A DNA stretch of 64,000 bases, from assembly GCA_963822485.1 (NCBI GenBank), contig CAWGHW010000031.1:1426001-1490000 (forward strand), in the 5' to 3' direction. This document shows positions 7,396-17,742 of this stretch, piece after piece. Both the position numbers and the translations under genes were made by a program. How positions within the stretch are numbered: the stretch's first letter is position 1; each line of letters starts with the position of its first letter. This stretch comes from DASUBV01 sp963822485 (GTDB lineage: Bacteria > Actinomycetota > Actinomycetes > Streptosporangiales > Streptosporangiaceae). The notes under the pieces are model-generated. The model was not told the origin of the DNA, ran no database searches, and saw only the letters and a program-made list of their open reading frames with translations.

Positions 7396-8820
7396 TCAGT
7401 CCAGGGCGGACATGACGTGCTTGACGCGGGTGTAGTCCTCGAAGCCGTACATGGACAGGTCCTTGCCGTAGCCCGACTGCTTGAAGCCGCCGTGCGGCAT
7501 CTCGGCCACCAGCGGGATGTGGGTGTTGATCCACACGCAGCCGAAGTCCAGCCGGCGCGACACCCGCATGGCGCGGCCGTGGTCGGCGGTCCAGACCGAG
7601 GAGGCCAGGCCGTACTCGGTGCCGTTGGCCCAGCGCACCGCTTCGTCCTCGTCGCTGAACTGCTGCACGGTGATGACGGGGCCGAACACCTCGTTCTGGA
7701 TGATCTCGTCGTCCTGCTCGAGGCCGTCGACCACGCTGGCCTCGAAGAAGTAGCCGCGGTCGCCGGCCTGCCGCCCGCCGGTCAGCAGCCGGGCGTGGTC
7801 GGGCAGCCGCTGGATGAACCCGGAGACGCGCTCCAGCTGGTTAGCGTTGTTCAGCGGCCCGAAGTCGGCGTCGGCCACGTCCGGGCCGGCCACGGTCTGG
7901 CCCTTGGCCTGCTCGACCAGGGCCTCGACGAAGTCGCTGTGCACGCCGGGCGCGGTCATCACCCGGGTGGCGGCGGTGCAGTCCTGCCCGGCGTTGAAGT
8001 AGCCGGCGATCGCGATGGCCTCGGCTGCCTTGGCCGGGTCGGCGTCGTCGAAGATGACCACCGGCGCCTTGCCGCCCAGCTCCAGGTGGACCCGCTTGAG
8101 GTTGTCGGCCGCCGCCCTGGCTACCTCCTTGCCCGCGCGGACGCTGCCGGTGATCGACACCATCTGCGGGGTCGGGTGCGCGACCAGCGCCCGGCCGGTG
8201 TCCCGGTCGCCGCAGATCACGTTGAACACGCCGGCCGGCAGGTGCTTGCTCATCAGCTCGGCCATGAACAGCGTGGAGGCGGGCGTGGTGTCAGACGGCT
8301 TGAGCACCATGGTGTTGCCCGCGGCCAGGGCCGGGGCCCACTTCCACACCGCCATCATCATCGGGTAGTTCCACGGCGTCACCGCCGCGCAGACGCCGAT
8401 CGGCTCCCGGCGGACGAACGAGGTGAAGCCGGACATGTACTCGCCCGCGGAGCGGCCCTCCAGCATCCGGGCCGCGCCGGCGAAGAACCGGATCTGGTCG
8501 GCCATCGGCGGGATTTCCTCGGACAGGGTCAGCGCCTTGGGCTTGCCCGTGTTCCTGGACTCGGTCTCGACGAGCTGCTCGGCGTTGGCCTCGAACTCGT
8601 CGGCGATCCTCAGCAGGGCCAGGCTGCGCTCGGCCGGGGTCGCGTCCCGCCAGCCCGGAAAGGCATCGGCGGCCGCGGCGAAGGCGCCGTCCACCTCCTC
8701 CGGGCCCGAGATCGGCGCGGTCGCGTAGGCCTCGCCCGTGCTCGGGTCGATGACCTCGGACTTCTTGTCGTACGAGAGGTCCGTCCAGTGGCCGCCGATG
8801 AAGTTGCGCAAGTCTTCCAC
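7396..8820 (-). CDS. Aldehyde dehydrogenase, gamma-aminobutyraldehyde dehydrogenase type
   Basis: NAD-dependent aldehyde dehydrogenase, 474 aa. It carries the conserved ELGGKAPVVIF glutamate region, GYFNAGQDCTAATR with the catalytic cysteine, and FGPVITVQQF. The GQDCTA form is typical of the PatD/Prr group that oxidises 4-aminobutyraldehyde to GABA in putrescine breakdown. Start GTG 8820 has AAAGGAG upstream. It lies 15 bp after the saccharopine-dehydrogenase-like gene on the same strand, with two APC permeases divergently placed; together they look like a small amine or amino-acid uptake and catabolism locus. Substrate is inferred from family and context. Confidence 0.87.
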   Translation of the reverse strand: MEDLRNFIGGHWTDLSYDKKSEVIDPSTGEAYATAPISGPEEVDGAFAAAADAFPGWRDATPAERSLALLRIADEFEANAEQLVETESRNTGKPKALTLSEEIPPMADQIRFFAGAARMLEGRSAGEYMSGFTSFVRREPIGVCAAVTPWNYPMMMAVWKWAPALAAGNTMVLKPSDTTPASTLFMAELMSKHLPAGVFNVICGDRDTGRALVAHPTPQMVSITGSVRAGKEVARAAADNLKRVHLELGGKAPVVIFDDADPAKAAEAIAIAGYFNAGQDCTAATRVMTAPGVHSDFVEALVEQAKGQTVAGPDVADADFGPLNNANQLERVSGFIQRLPDHARLLTGGRQAGDRGYFFEASVVDGLEQDDEIIQNEVFGPVITVQQFSDEDEAVRWANGTEYGLASSVWTADHGRAMRVSRRLDFGCVWINTHIPLVAEMPHGGFKQSGYGKDLSMYGFEDYTRVKHVMSALD

Positions 8821-8835
8821 CGCAAAGCTCCTTTG

Positions 8836-10044
8836 TTATTGCTGAGGGGTGCGCTCCTCGCACGCCCATGGCGATCCGTAGTCGGTGAGCAGGTCGAGGA
8901 AGGGCTCGGGGGGCAGTGCCTCGGGGCCGAGCACGCCCGTCCCGGCCCAGGCGCCGGAGTCGATCAGCTCGAGCGCGACCACCGGGTTGACCGCGGTCTG
9001 CCAGACCACCGCCTGCGACCCGTACTCGGCCATGGACCAGGCGTTGTCGACCACGTGGTGCAGGTAGACCTCGCGCGGGCGGCCGTCGGTGCCGGTGCCG
9101 GTGACCCAGGTGCCCGCGCAGGTGAGCCCGGTCATCGCGTCGCCGAGGGTGGCCGGGTCGGGCAGGCAGGCGGCCACCACGTCGCGCGGCGACACCTGGG
9201 CGCCGCCCACGCTGACCGGGCTGACCGAGTCCAGGCCGAGCTTGTGCAGGGTCTCCAGGACGCCAATGAACTCGGCGCCGAGGCCGTACTTGAAGGTGAC
9301 CCGCTTCGACGGCACCCAGCGCGGGATCAGCAGCACTTCCTCGTGCTCTACGTTCACGCACTCCACCGGGCCGATCCCGGCCGGGAAGGTGAACGTCTCG
9401 GGCTCGCTGAACGGCGGGGTGGTGTACCAGCCCCGCTCGGCCTCCCAGATGACCGGCGGGTTCAGGCACTCCTCGATCGTGGTCCAGATGGAGAAGGTGG
9501 GCGCGAAATCGTAGCCCGCCACTTCGAGGTTCGCGCCGTCCCGCACGCCGATCTCGTTGATCTCGCTGAACAAGCGGTCGGCGGCGTACCGGGCGAACAC
9601 GTCGGACAGGCCCGGTTCCACGCCGATCCCGGCCAGCGCGAGCTTCCCGGCCTGCTCCCACTGGTCAGACTGGGCGAACTGATCGTCGCCGAGCTTGACA
9701 CCGGTCTGGCTGTAGGGCGCCTCGGGGTCGGGGTGCGACAGCGACATGGCCATGTCCAGGTAGTTCACGCGGGCCGCCAGCGCCGCGCGGAACAGGGGCA
9801 TGACAAATCGCGGGTCGGTGGCATTCATTAGCACATCACAGGAGTGCTGATCCAGTAGGGCCGCCGTCGCCTGCTCGTCGCGGGCGTCGAGCTGGACGGC
9901 AGTGTAGGAGTCCCTGGCCGCCGCCGCGCGCTGCGCGCGGGCCAGGTCGTAGTCCGCGATGACCAGCTCGGCAAAGGGCCGACGTGCGGCGATGCGGGCA
10001 AAAGCGGTACCCACCCCGCCGGCTCCGACAAGGAGTATGCGCAT
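8836..10044 (-). CDS. Saccharopine dehydrogenase family oxidoreductase
   Basis: NAD(P)-dependent oxidoreductase of 402 aa with an N-terminal Rossmann nucleotide-binding motif, GAGGVGTAFARIAA, at residues 7-20, followed by an acidic end of strand 2 (IADYD). The rest matches the saccharopine dehydrogenase/lysine-6-dehydrogenase fold in general organisation (MNATDP, GIGVEPGLSDV). The likely role is a step in lysine or polyamine catabolism feeding the adjacent aldehyde dehydrogenase; this is inferred from linkage. Start ATG 10044 is preceded by TAGGAT with a 7-nt gap, a leaderless arrangement. Confidence 0.8.
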   Translation of the reverse strand: MRILLVGAGGVGTAFARIAARRPFAELVIADYDLARAQRAAAARDSYTAVQLDARDEQATAALLDQHSCDVLMNATDPRFVMPLFRAALAARVNYLDMAMSLSHPDPEAPYSQTGVKLGDDQFAQSDQWEQAGKLALAGIGVEPGLSDVFARYAADRLFSEINEIGVRDGANLEVAGYDFAPTFSIWTTIEECLNPPVIWEAERGWYTTPPFSEPETFTFPAGIGPVECVNVEHEEVLLIPRWVPSKRVTFKYGLGAEFIGVLETLHKLGLDSVSPVSVGGAQVSPRDVVAACLPDPATLGDAMTGLTCAGTWVTGTGTDGRPREVYLHHVVDNAWSMAEYGSQAVVWQTAVNPVVALELIDSGAWAGTGVLGPEALPPEPFLDLLTDYGSPWACEERTPQQ

Positions 10045-10133
10045 AGCGCTGATCCTAGACCCGCACCCAGCCGCGTAGCCCTGCTCGAACCAACGGGACC
10101 AGTCGCGATACCTACCCGTTACAACTGAAATCG

Positions 10134-10162
10134 TTGATCAGAGCGGGATTAAGTGCTAGAAC
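10134..10162 (+). promoter_or_regulatory. Promoter for APC permease 1
   Basis: TTGATC (10134-10139), 17-bp spacer, TAGAAC (10157-10162). It lies 118 bp before the permease start in the divergent spacer shared with the saccharopine-dehydrogenase-like gene. Good match to a housekeeping sigma promoter. Confidence 0.55.
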
Positions 10163-10279
10163 CGTAGAACTTGGGTATGCGATCCGTCGCGCCCGCGTAC
10201 CCGTCCAGTGTCCGCCCGCCGAGATGCTGGGCCAGGCGGTGCCCAGCACGGGCACCGGTTATTTCGGGAGGGGCGAGTC

Positions 10280-11843
10280 ATGGCCGCTACTCAGCCACAG
10301 GTACAGCTGGAGCAGGCGACGGAGAAGGGCCTCAAATCCGGTGCTATCGGGCTGATCTCCAGCACCGTGATCGCCACCGCGTCGGTCGCTCCCGCCTACA
10401 GCCTCGCGGCCACCCTGGGCTTCATCGTCGTGGCGGTCGGGCTCAAGTCGCCCATCATCGCGATCCTGGCCTTCGTGCCGATGATCCTGACCTCGATCGG
10501 CTACAGCGAGCTGAACAAGGCCGACCCGGACTGCGGCACCACGTTCACCTGGAGCCACCAGGGCCTTCAGTCCCAGCCGTGGGCTGGGCGGGCGGCTGGG
10601 CCATCGTGGCCGCCGACGTCCTGGTGATGGCCAGCCTGGCCCAGGTCGCCGGGCAGTACATCTTCCTGCTGTTCAACGCCAACGGCATCGGGCACAACCC
10701 GGCCAGCGGCTGGGTGCTGCTGGTCGGGCATCCTCTGGATCGTCGTCGATGACCTACATCTGCTACCGCGGCATCGAGGTCTCGGCCAACTTCCAGAAGG
10801 CCCTGCTGGGCATCGAGATCGTCATGCTGCTGGTGCTGTCCGTCACCGCGCTGGTCCGGGTCGGGCACCGGGAACCACCCGGCGGCCTCGATAACTCCGA
10901 GCTGGTCCTGGCTCGACCCGTTCGGCATCTCGTTCAGCGCGTTCGCCTCCGGGCTGATCCTGATGGTGTTCATCTACTGGGGCTGGGACACCGCGCTGTC
11001 GGTCAACGAGGAGACCAAGGACCCGGCCAAGACGCCGGGCCGGGCGGCCATGCTGTCCACGCTGGTCCTGGTCGTGACCTACGGAATCGTGATCTTCGCG
11101 TGCGCAGTCGTTCGCGGGCATCGGCACCCATGGGCATCGGCCTGGCCAACGCGAATAACGCCAGTGACGTGCTGTCAGTGCTGGGCGGCGCGGTCTTCGG
11201 CACCGGCGCGTTCGGCAGCGTCCTGTCCCACCTGCTGATCCTCATGGTGCTGTCCTCGGCGGCCGCCTCGACCCAGACCACGATCCTGCCGACCGCGCGG
11301 ACCACGCTGTCGATGGCCACCTACAAGGCACTGCCGGCCTCGTTCGCCAAGATGCACCCCCGGCACCTGACCCCGACGGTGTCCACGCTGGTCATGGGCG
11401 GCATCTCGATCCTGTTCTACGCCGGCATCAACTTCATCTCGCACGGCAACGTCATCGCCGACGCGGTCACCAGCTGCGGCATCTTCATCGCCACCTACTA
11501 CGGGCTGACCGGGTTCGCCTGCGCCTGGTACTACCGGCGGAACCTGACCAGCAGCGCGCGCAACCTGTGGATGCAGGGCATCCTGCCGGTGCTCGGCGGG
11601 CTGATCCTGTGGTTCCTGGGCGGCTGGAGCCTGTGGCTGGACTATGACGTCGCCACGCAGAACGACTACACGATGTGGACTGTGCCGGGCATTCACTGGC
11701 AGATCGGCGGCGTGTTCGTGATCGTGTTCATAAGCTCGCTGCTGGGCGCGATCCTGTTCGTGTACCTGCGGTTCGCCCAGCCGGCCTTCTTCAAGGGCCG
11801 GACGCTCACCCGGTCCACGCCCACGCTCGTGCCGGACGAGTAG
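10280..11843 (+). pseudogene. APC-family amino acid/amine permease 1, multiply frameshifted
   Basis: A membrane permease of the amino acid-polyamine-organocation superfamily, recognisable in three frames by comparison with its paralogue at 11920. The N-terminus runs from ATG 10280 (MAATQPQVQLEQATEKGLKS) with a GGGAGGGG ribosome site. The reading frame then breaks near 10555-10578, 10727, 10745, 10865 and twice near 11105-11135, mostly by single added bases such as an extra G in TCGGG. The C-terminal half from about 11140 is intact and ends in STPTLVPDE, as in the paralogue. Either a decaying duplicate or, more likely given similar breaks elsewhere in the window, a gene with sequencing indels. 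If corrected it would be about 520 aa. Expected substrate: amines or amino acids used by the adjacent dehydrogenases. Confidence 0.8.
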
Positions 11844-11919
11844 GCCAGATCCCCTGAGGCATCTCCCGGCAACTGGGTATTACGCTCAGTAGTCGGGGGA
11901 CTTCCGGGGGGAATCTGGC

Positions 11920-13480
11920 ATGGCGACTACTGATCCGACGCGCGTTCAGGAAGAGCAGGTAGACAAGGGCCTCAAATCGGGGGCCCTGGGGCTGGTTTCC
12001 ACCACGATCATCGCCACCGCGTCGGTGGCGCCCGCCTACAGCATCGCCGCGACGCTGGTCTTCGTCGTCGTGGCGGTCGGGCTGCAGTCGCCGATCGTCG
12101 CGGTCCTGGCCTTCGTGCCGATGCTGCTCACCTCGATCGGCTACAGCGAGCTGAACAAGGCCGATCCGGACTGCGGGACCACCTTCACCTGGGCCACCCG
12201 CGCCTTCGGCCCGCGGACCGGCTGGGCCGGCGGCTGGGCCATCGTGGCCGCCGACATCCTGGTCATGGCCAGCCTGGCCCAGGTGGCCGGGCAGTACGGC
12301 TTCCTGCTGTTCAACGCCAACGGAATCGGGTCCAATCCGACCAGCGGCTGGGTGCTGCTGGTCGGCGTGCTGTGGATCGTGGTCATGACCTACATCTGCT
12401 ACCGCGGCATCGAGGTCTCGGCCAACTTCCAGAAGGTCCTGCTCGGTATCGAGCTGGTCATGCTGACGGTGCTGTCGATCACCGCGCTGGTCAAGGTGGG
12501 CAGCGGCACGGCGCCGGCGGGTCACCTGACCCCCGCCTGGTCCTGGTTCAACCCGTTCCATATCACCAACTTCAGCGCGTTCGCCAGCGGCATCATCCTG
12601 ATGGTGTTCATCTACTGGGGCTGGGATACCGGGGTGGCCGTCAACGAGGAGACCAAGAACCCCGAGAAGACCCCGGGCCGCGCGGCGATCCTGTCGACGT
12701 TCATCCTGCTGGTCACCTACGTGCTGGTCATCCTGTCCATGCAGTCCTTCGCCGGGACCAAGACCACCGGCAACGGCCTGGGCAACGTCGCGAACGCGGG
12801 CGACGTGCTGTCGGTCCAGGGCAAGCTGATCTTCGGCGGCGGCGCTGGGCTCGTGGTTCTACCACCTGCTGCTGCTGATGGTGCTGTCCTCCGCCGCGGC
12901 GTCCACCCAGACGACGATCCTGCCCACGGCCCGGACCACGCTGTCCATGGCCGTCTACAAGGCGATCCCCAAGTCGTTCGCGAAGATCCACCCGAAGTAC
13001 CTGACGCCCACGGTGTCGACCGTCGTGATGGGCCTGATCTCCATCGCGTTCTACGTGGCGGTGAACTTCGTGTCGAACGGCATCGGCGTGATCGGCGACG
13101 CGGTGATCGCGATCGGCCTGTACATCGCGTTCTACTACGGGCTGACCGGCTTCGCCTGCGCCTGGTACTACCGGCGGAATCTGCTGTCCAGCACCCGCAA
13201 CCTGTTCATGCAGGGCATCTTCCCGGTGGCCGGCGCCCTGATGCTGTGGTTCCTCGGGGGCTGGAGCATTTGGCTGGACTACGACGTGGCCACGGCGAAC
13301 GACTTCACGTTCTGGACCGTGCCGGGCATCCACTGGCAGATCGGCGGCGCGTTCGTCATCGCGGTGGGGGCCGCGCTGGCCGGCGTCCTGTTCTTCCTGT
13401 ACCAGCGGTACACCGCCCCGGCGTTCTTCAAGAAGGAGACACTGACCCGGTCCACGCCGACCCTGGTCCCGGACGAGTAG
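11920..13480 (+). CDS. APC-family amino acid/amine permease 2 (one frameshift)
   Basis: Paralogue of the preceding permease, about 519 aa once corrected. Start ATG 11920 (MATTDPTRVQEEQVDKG) follows a GGGGGGA ribosome site. Helical segments include IATASVAPAYSIAATLVFV and WAGGWAIVAADILVMASLA. The frame breaks once near 12838-12850 in a GGCGGCGGCG run (one surplus base); the second half then continues as ALGSWFYHLLLLMVLSSAAA to STPTLVPDE. Tandem duplication with permease 1 is obvious. Likely imports a substrate for the amine-catabolic genes on the other strand; the substrate is not determinable from sequence. Confidence 0.85.
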
Positions 13481-13524
13481 TCCGGCCTGCTGCCGTGCCG
13501 CCGCCGGCTGTCGGCGGTAGCGCC

Positions 13525-13539
13525 TAGGCTGATCGGGTG
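13525..13539 (+). promoter_or_regulatory. Leaderless -10 box before pcrA
   Basis: TAGGCT (13525-13530), then 6 nt, then the GTG start at 13537. No Shine-Dalgarno sequence is present, so the transcript probably begins at the start codon. The same spacing recurs before several other genes in this window. Confidence 0.55.
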
Positions 13540-15811
13540 ACCGCCACCGCCGTTGATTCCGATGCTCTTCTCGAGGGCCTGAACCCGCAGCAGCGAGCCG
13601 CCGTCCTCCACGAGGGCGGCCCGCTGCTCATCGTGGCCGGGGCGGGCTCGGGCAAGACCCGGGTGCTGACTCACCGGATCGCCTACCTGCTGGCCCACCG
13701 GCAGGTGCACCCCCGCCAGATCCTCGCGATCACGTTCACCAACAAGGCGGCCGGGGAGATGGCGGCCCGCGCGGCGGCGCTGACCGGCGCCAGCAGCCGG
13801 GCGATGTGGCTGATGACCTTCCACTCGGCCTGCGTGCGGATCCTGCGCCGGGAGGCCGACCGGTTCGGCTACCCGTCCTCGTTCTCCATCTACGACCAGG
13901 CCGACTCTCAGCGGCTGATGGCCCTGGTCTGCCGCGAGCTGGAGCTGGACGCCAAGCGCCACCCGCCCAAGGCCATGCTGAACCAGGTCTCCGACCTCAA
14001 GAACGAGCTCATCGACTACGAGACGGCCGCGGCCAAGGCGTCGGGCTACCGGGAGAAGGCCCTGGCCCAGGCCTACGGCGAGTACCAGCGCCGGCTGGTG
14101 GCCGCGGGCGCCATGGACTTCGACGACCTGATCATGGTCACGGTTAACCTGCTGCAGGCGTTCCCCGAGGTAGCCGCCGAGTACCGCAAGCGGTTCCGGC
14201 ACGTCATGGTGGACGAGTACCAGGACACCAACCACGCGCAGTACGTGCTGGTCCGCGAGCTGGCCGGGCAGGACCCCATGCCGGTCAGCGACGAGGAGAC
14301 CATCCCGCCCGCCGAGCTGGTCGTGGTGGGCGATGCCGACCAGTCCATCTACGCATTCCGCGGCGCCACGATCAGGAACATCGAGGAGTTCGAGCGGGAT
14401 TTCGCAGGGGCGCGGGTCATCCTGCTGGAGCAGAACTACCGGTCCACCCAGAACATCCTGGCCGCGGCCAACGCCGTGGTCTCGCGCAACCCCGGCCGGG
14501 TGCCCAAGAACCTGTGGTCCGACGCGGGCGACGGCCCCCCGATCACCGGCTACGTGGCCGACAGCGAGCACGACGAGGCGGCCTTCGTGGCCGAGGAGGT
14601 CGACCGGCTGGCCGACGAGCACCAGGCCACCGCCGGCCAGGTGGCGGTGTTCTACCGGACCAACGCGCAGTCCCGCGTGTTCGAGGAGGTCTTCATCCGG
14701 ACCGGGCTGCCGTACAAGGTGGTCGGCGGCATCCGGTTCTACGAGCGGCGGGAGATCCGGGACCTGCTCGGCTACCTGCGGCTGATCGCCAACCCCGAGG
14801 ACGAGGTGTCGCTGCGCCGGGTGCTCAACACCCCGCGCCGCGGGATCGGCGACCGGGCCGAGGAGTACGTGGCCGCGTTCGCCCAGCGACAGCGGATCTC
14901 CTTCGCCCGGGCGCTGGCCCGGCCCGACGACGTGCCCGGCCTGGCCTCGCGCTCGGCCCGGGCCATCGAGGGCTTCAACCAGCTGATCGGCGGGCTGCGG
15001 GCGGCGTCGCAGGCGGGCAGCCCGGTCGGCGACCTGACCGAGGCGGTGCTGGACCAGACCGGCTACGTGGCCGAGCTCCAGGCCTCCACCGATCTCCAGG
15101 ACGAGAGCCGGATCGAGAACCTGAACGAGCTGGTGTCGGTGGCGCGCGAGTTCGACGCCCGGCAGTTCGGCGGCCGGCAGGTCGAGGCCGGTGACCCGAT
15201 AGCCGGGTACGCTGGCCGACTTCCTGGAGCAGGTCTCGCTGGTCGCCGACGCCGACCAGATCCCCGAGGGCGCGGAGCACGGCGGCATGGTCACGCTGAT
15301 GACCCTGCACACGGCCAAGGGCCTGGAGTTCCCCGTGGTGTTCCTGACCGGGCTGGAGGAGAACGTCTTCCCGCACGAGCGCTCCGTCGGCGACGACCGC
15401 GAGCTGGCCGAGGAGCGCCGGCTGGCCTACGTCGGGATCACCCGCGCCGAGCAGCGGCTGTACCTGACCAGGGCGGTGTCGAGGGCCTGGTTCGGCCGCC
15501 CGGCCTACCACAAGCAGTCCCGGTTCCTGTCCGAGGTGCCGGAGCGGCTCGTCGAGTGGCGGCGGTCCGAGGCAGTGGCCGCGGCGCCGGCCTCCGAGCG
15601 GCTGGCCCGGCGGCCCGGCGTGCAGGCGCTGGGCAACCGGAAGGTGCCCTCGCTCCAGCCCGGCGACCGGGTCAACCACGACTCCTACGGCCTGGGCACG
15701 GTGCTGTCGGTGGAGGGCCGGGGCGACGATCCCGAGGCCAAGATCGACTTCGGGGGGGACTACGGGATCAAGCACCTGGTCCTGCGCTACGCCCCGATCG
15801 AGAAGCTGTAG
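13537..15811 (+). CDS. pcrA: PcrA/UvrD-type ATP-dependent DNA helicase (one frameshift)
   Basis: Superfamily 1A 3'-5' helicase for DNA repair and replication restart, about 757 aa after correction. Walker A AGAGSGKT is near residues 34-41, motif II is VDEYQDTN, motif III is GDADQSIYAFRGA, and the later helicase stretch TLHTAKGLEFPVVFLTGLEE is present. The C-terminal LQPGDRVNHDSYGLGTVLSV segment is the Tudor-like region typical of actinobacterial and Bacillus PcrA. The reading frame breaks near 15205, where CCGGGTACG contains one surplus G; this is probably a sequence error because PcrA is usually essential. GTG start, leaderless. Confidence 0.92.
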
Positions 15812-15974
15812 CTGAGCGAGCCGGCCGGGCGGATCGAAGTGCCGGGGGCGGCGGCCGAGACGGTGCGGGATGCCGGCGACCGGCCGGGCCTGGAAACTTC
15901 GGTGGTCTAGGGAGCCAGATACGCTGCGAGTCAGCGGGCCCGGCCAGCGGGGCCCGGCGCGAGAGGCACGTTTG

Positions 15975-16409
15975 ATGAGCAGTATCCGGGTCGTGATCGC
16001 CAAGCCTGGCCTCGACGGCCATGATCGGGGAGCCAAGGTCGTGGCCCGCGCGTTGCGCGACGCCGGGGTGGAGGTCATCTACACCGGGCTGCACCAGACC
16101 CCGGAGCAGATCGTCGCCGCCGCGCTTCAGGAGGACGCCGACGCCATCGGCCTGTCGGTGCTGTCGGGCGCTCACATGACCCAGTTCCGGCGGGTGCTGG
16201 AACTGCTGAAGGAGCGTGACGCCGCCGACATCGTGGTATTCGGCGGCGGGATCATCCCCGAAGCCGACATCACGGAGCTGAAGCAGCTCGGAGTGGCGGC
16301 GATCTTCACGCCTGGCGCCCCGACAACCGAGATAGTGGACTGGGTCCGGTCGACGCTGGCCGACGGCGAGGCGAGCGATCGGGCGCAGAACGTGAGTTCC
16401 GAGCCCTGA
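15975..16409 (+). CDS. Cobalamin (B12)-binding domain protein, methylmalonyl-CoA mutase C-terminal type
   Basis: Stand-alone B12-binding domain of 144 aa, like the C-terminal domain of methylmalonyl-CoA or isobutyryl-CoA mutases. The DxHxxG histidine motif that ligates cobalt is present as DGHDRG at residues 14-19, followed by the SVLSGAH and GGGIIP segments typical of the fold. The ATG at 15975 is chosen because the earlier in-frame region is non-conserved. The large mutase subunit is not in the window, so it may partner a distant gene or act in regulation. It lies before sucCD, close to succinyl-CoA metabolism, a plausible functional link for a mutase that makes succinyl-CoA. Confidence 0.88.
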   Translation: MSSIRVVIAKPGLDGHDRGAKVVARALRDAGVEVIYTGLHQTPEQIVAAALQEDADAIGLSVLSGAHMTQFRRVLELLKERDAADIVVFGGGIIPEADITELKQLGVAAIFTPGAPTTEIVDWVRSTLADGEASDRAQNVSSEP

Positions 16410-16476
16410 CCCATATGGGCCTGGCCGGGCGGGCGGGACTAGGCTGCCTGCCGCAGCCAGGCCAGTAAAACCCAGT

Positions 16477-16524
16477 CAGACAGCACTCCCTCAGACAGCA
16501 GCACTCCCTCAAACAGCACTGCCG
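16477..16524 (+). repeat. Short tandem repeat before sucC
   Basis: Three imperfect units of 15-18 nt built on CAGACAGCACTCCCT (16477-16491, 16492-16509, 16510-16524), ending 20 bp before the sucC start. One of several such minisatellites next to gene starts or ends in this window. Confidence 0.6.
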
Positions 16525-16544
16525 AGCATGAAGGACGGCCCCGA

Positions 16545-17741
16545 GTGGACTTGTTCGAGTACCAGGCGAAGGATCTCTTCGCTTCCTACGGCGTTCCGAT
16601 CCAGGAGGGCAAGGTCGCCGGGACACCGGCGGAGGCCCGTGCCATCGCCGCCGAGTTCATCGCGGCCGGCAAGCCGGGCGTCGTGATCAAGGCCCAGGTC
16701 AAGACCGGCGGGCGTGGCAAGGCCGGCGGGGTGAAGCTGGCCGGCGACCCCGATGAGGCCCAGGCCAAGGCGGAGAAGATCCTCGGCATGGACATCAAGG
16801 GCCACACCGTGCACTCGGTGCTGGTCGCCGAGGACATCGACATCGCGCAGGAGTACTACCTGTCCTTCCTGCTCGACCGGTCCGACCGGACCTTCCTGGC
16901 CATGTGCTCGGTGGAGGGCGGCGTCGAGATCGAGGAAGTGGCCCGGACCAACCCGCAGGCGCTGGCCAAGATCCCGGTCAGCCCGCTGGCCGGCGTGGAC
17001 GCGGCCAAGGCGGCCGAGATCGTGGCCGCGGGCCGGCTGCCGGAGGAGGCGCGGGCCGGGGCGGCCGCGCTGGCCGAGCGGATGTGGGCGGTGTTCACCG
17101 ACGAGGACGCCACCCTGGTCGAGGTCAACCCGCTGGTGCTGACCGGCGACGGCCGGGTCATCGCGCTGGACGCCAAGGTCACCCTGGACGACAACGCGGC
17201 GTTCCGGCAGAACTTCGACCAGTTCGCCGACCCGACCGCGGTCGACCCGCTGGAGGCCAGGGCCAAGGCCAAGCACCTCAACTACGTGAAGCTGGAGGGC
17301 GAGGTCGGCATCATCGGCAACGGCGCCGGCCTGGTGATGTCCACCCTCGACGTGGTGGCCTACGCCGGCGAGGAGTTCGGCGGGGTCCGGCCGGCCAACT
17401 TCCTCGACATCGGCGGTGGCGCCTCCGCGGAGGTGATGGCTAACGGCCTGGACATCGTGCTGTCCGACCCGTCGGTGCGCAGCGTGCTCGTCAACGTGTT
17501 CGGCGGCATCACCGCCTGCGACGCGGTGGCCAACGGCATCGTGTCCGCGATCGGCCTGCTGGCCGACCGCGGCGAGCCGGTCCGCTTGCCGATCGTGGTC
17601 CGGCTGGACGGCAACAACGCCGCCGAGGGCCGCCGGATCCTGGACGAGGCCGGGATCGCCGTGGTGGAACAGGTAGCGACGATGGATGACGCGGCGCGGC
17701 GCGCCGCTGAGCTGGCCGCTGCGGCCGCGACGGGAGCATGA
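16545..17741 (+). CDS. sucC: Succinyl-CoA ligase (ADP-forming) subunit beta
   Basis: Beta subunit of succinyl-CoA synthetase in the TCA cycle, 398 aa, normal length. N-terminal ATP-grasp region MDLFEYQAKDLFASYGVPI, with KAQVKTGGRGKAGGVKLA as the nucleotide-binding loop. The CoA-ligase half contains NPLVLTGDGRVIALDAKV and the GGGASAEVMANG and NVFGGITACDAVANGI loops. GTG start at 16545; the alternative upstream ORF is not conserved. sucD begins 2 nt after its stop, so the pair is translationally coupled. Confidence 0.96.
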   Translation: MDLFEYQAKDLFASYGVPIQEGKVAGTPAEARAIAAEFIAAGKPGVVIKAQVKTGGRGKAGGVKLAGDPDEAQAKAEKILGMDIKGHTVHSVLVAEDIDIAQEYYLSFLLDRSDRTFLAMCSVEGGVEIEEVARTNPQALAKIPVSPLAGVDAAKAAEIVAAGRLPEEARAGAAALAERMWAVFTDEDATLVEVNPLVLTGDGRVIALDAKVTLDDNAAFRQNFDQFADPTAVDPLEARAKAKHLNYVKLEGEVGIIGNGAGLVMSTLDVVAYAGEEFGGVRPANFLDIGGGASAEVMANGLDIVLSDPSVRSVLVNVFGGITACDAVANGIVSAIGLLADRGEPVRLPIVVRLDGNNAAEGRRILDEAGIAVVEQVATMDDAARRAAELAAAAATGA

Positions 17742-17742
17742 C

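Noticed and set aside
6736..9831. 1031-codon plus-strand open frame
   Set aside because: It runs antisense through the PIG-L, aldehyde dehydrogenase and saccharopine-dehydrogenase-like genes, whose motifs are clear. The long frame follows from GC bias, and its translation is rich in Arg, Gly and Val without domains.
13279..15318. 679-codon minus-strand frame opposite pcrA
   Set aside because: Low-complexity His/Arg/Gly/Leu translation, fully overlapping the helicase motifs on the other strand.
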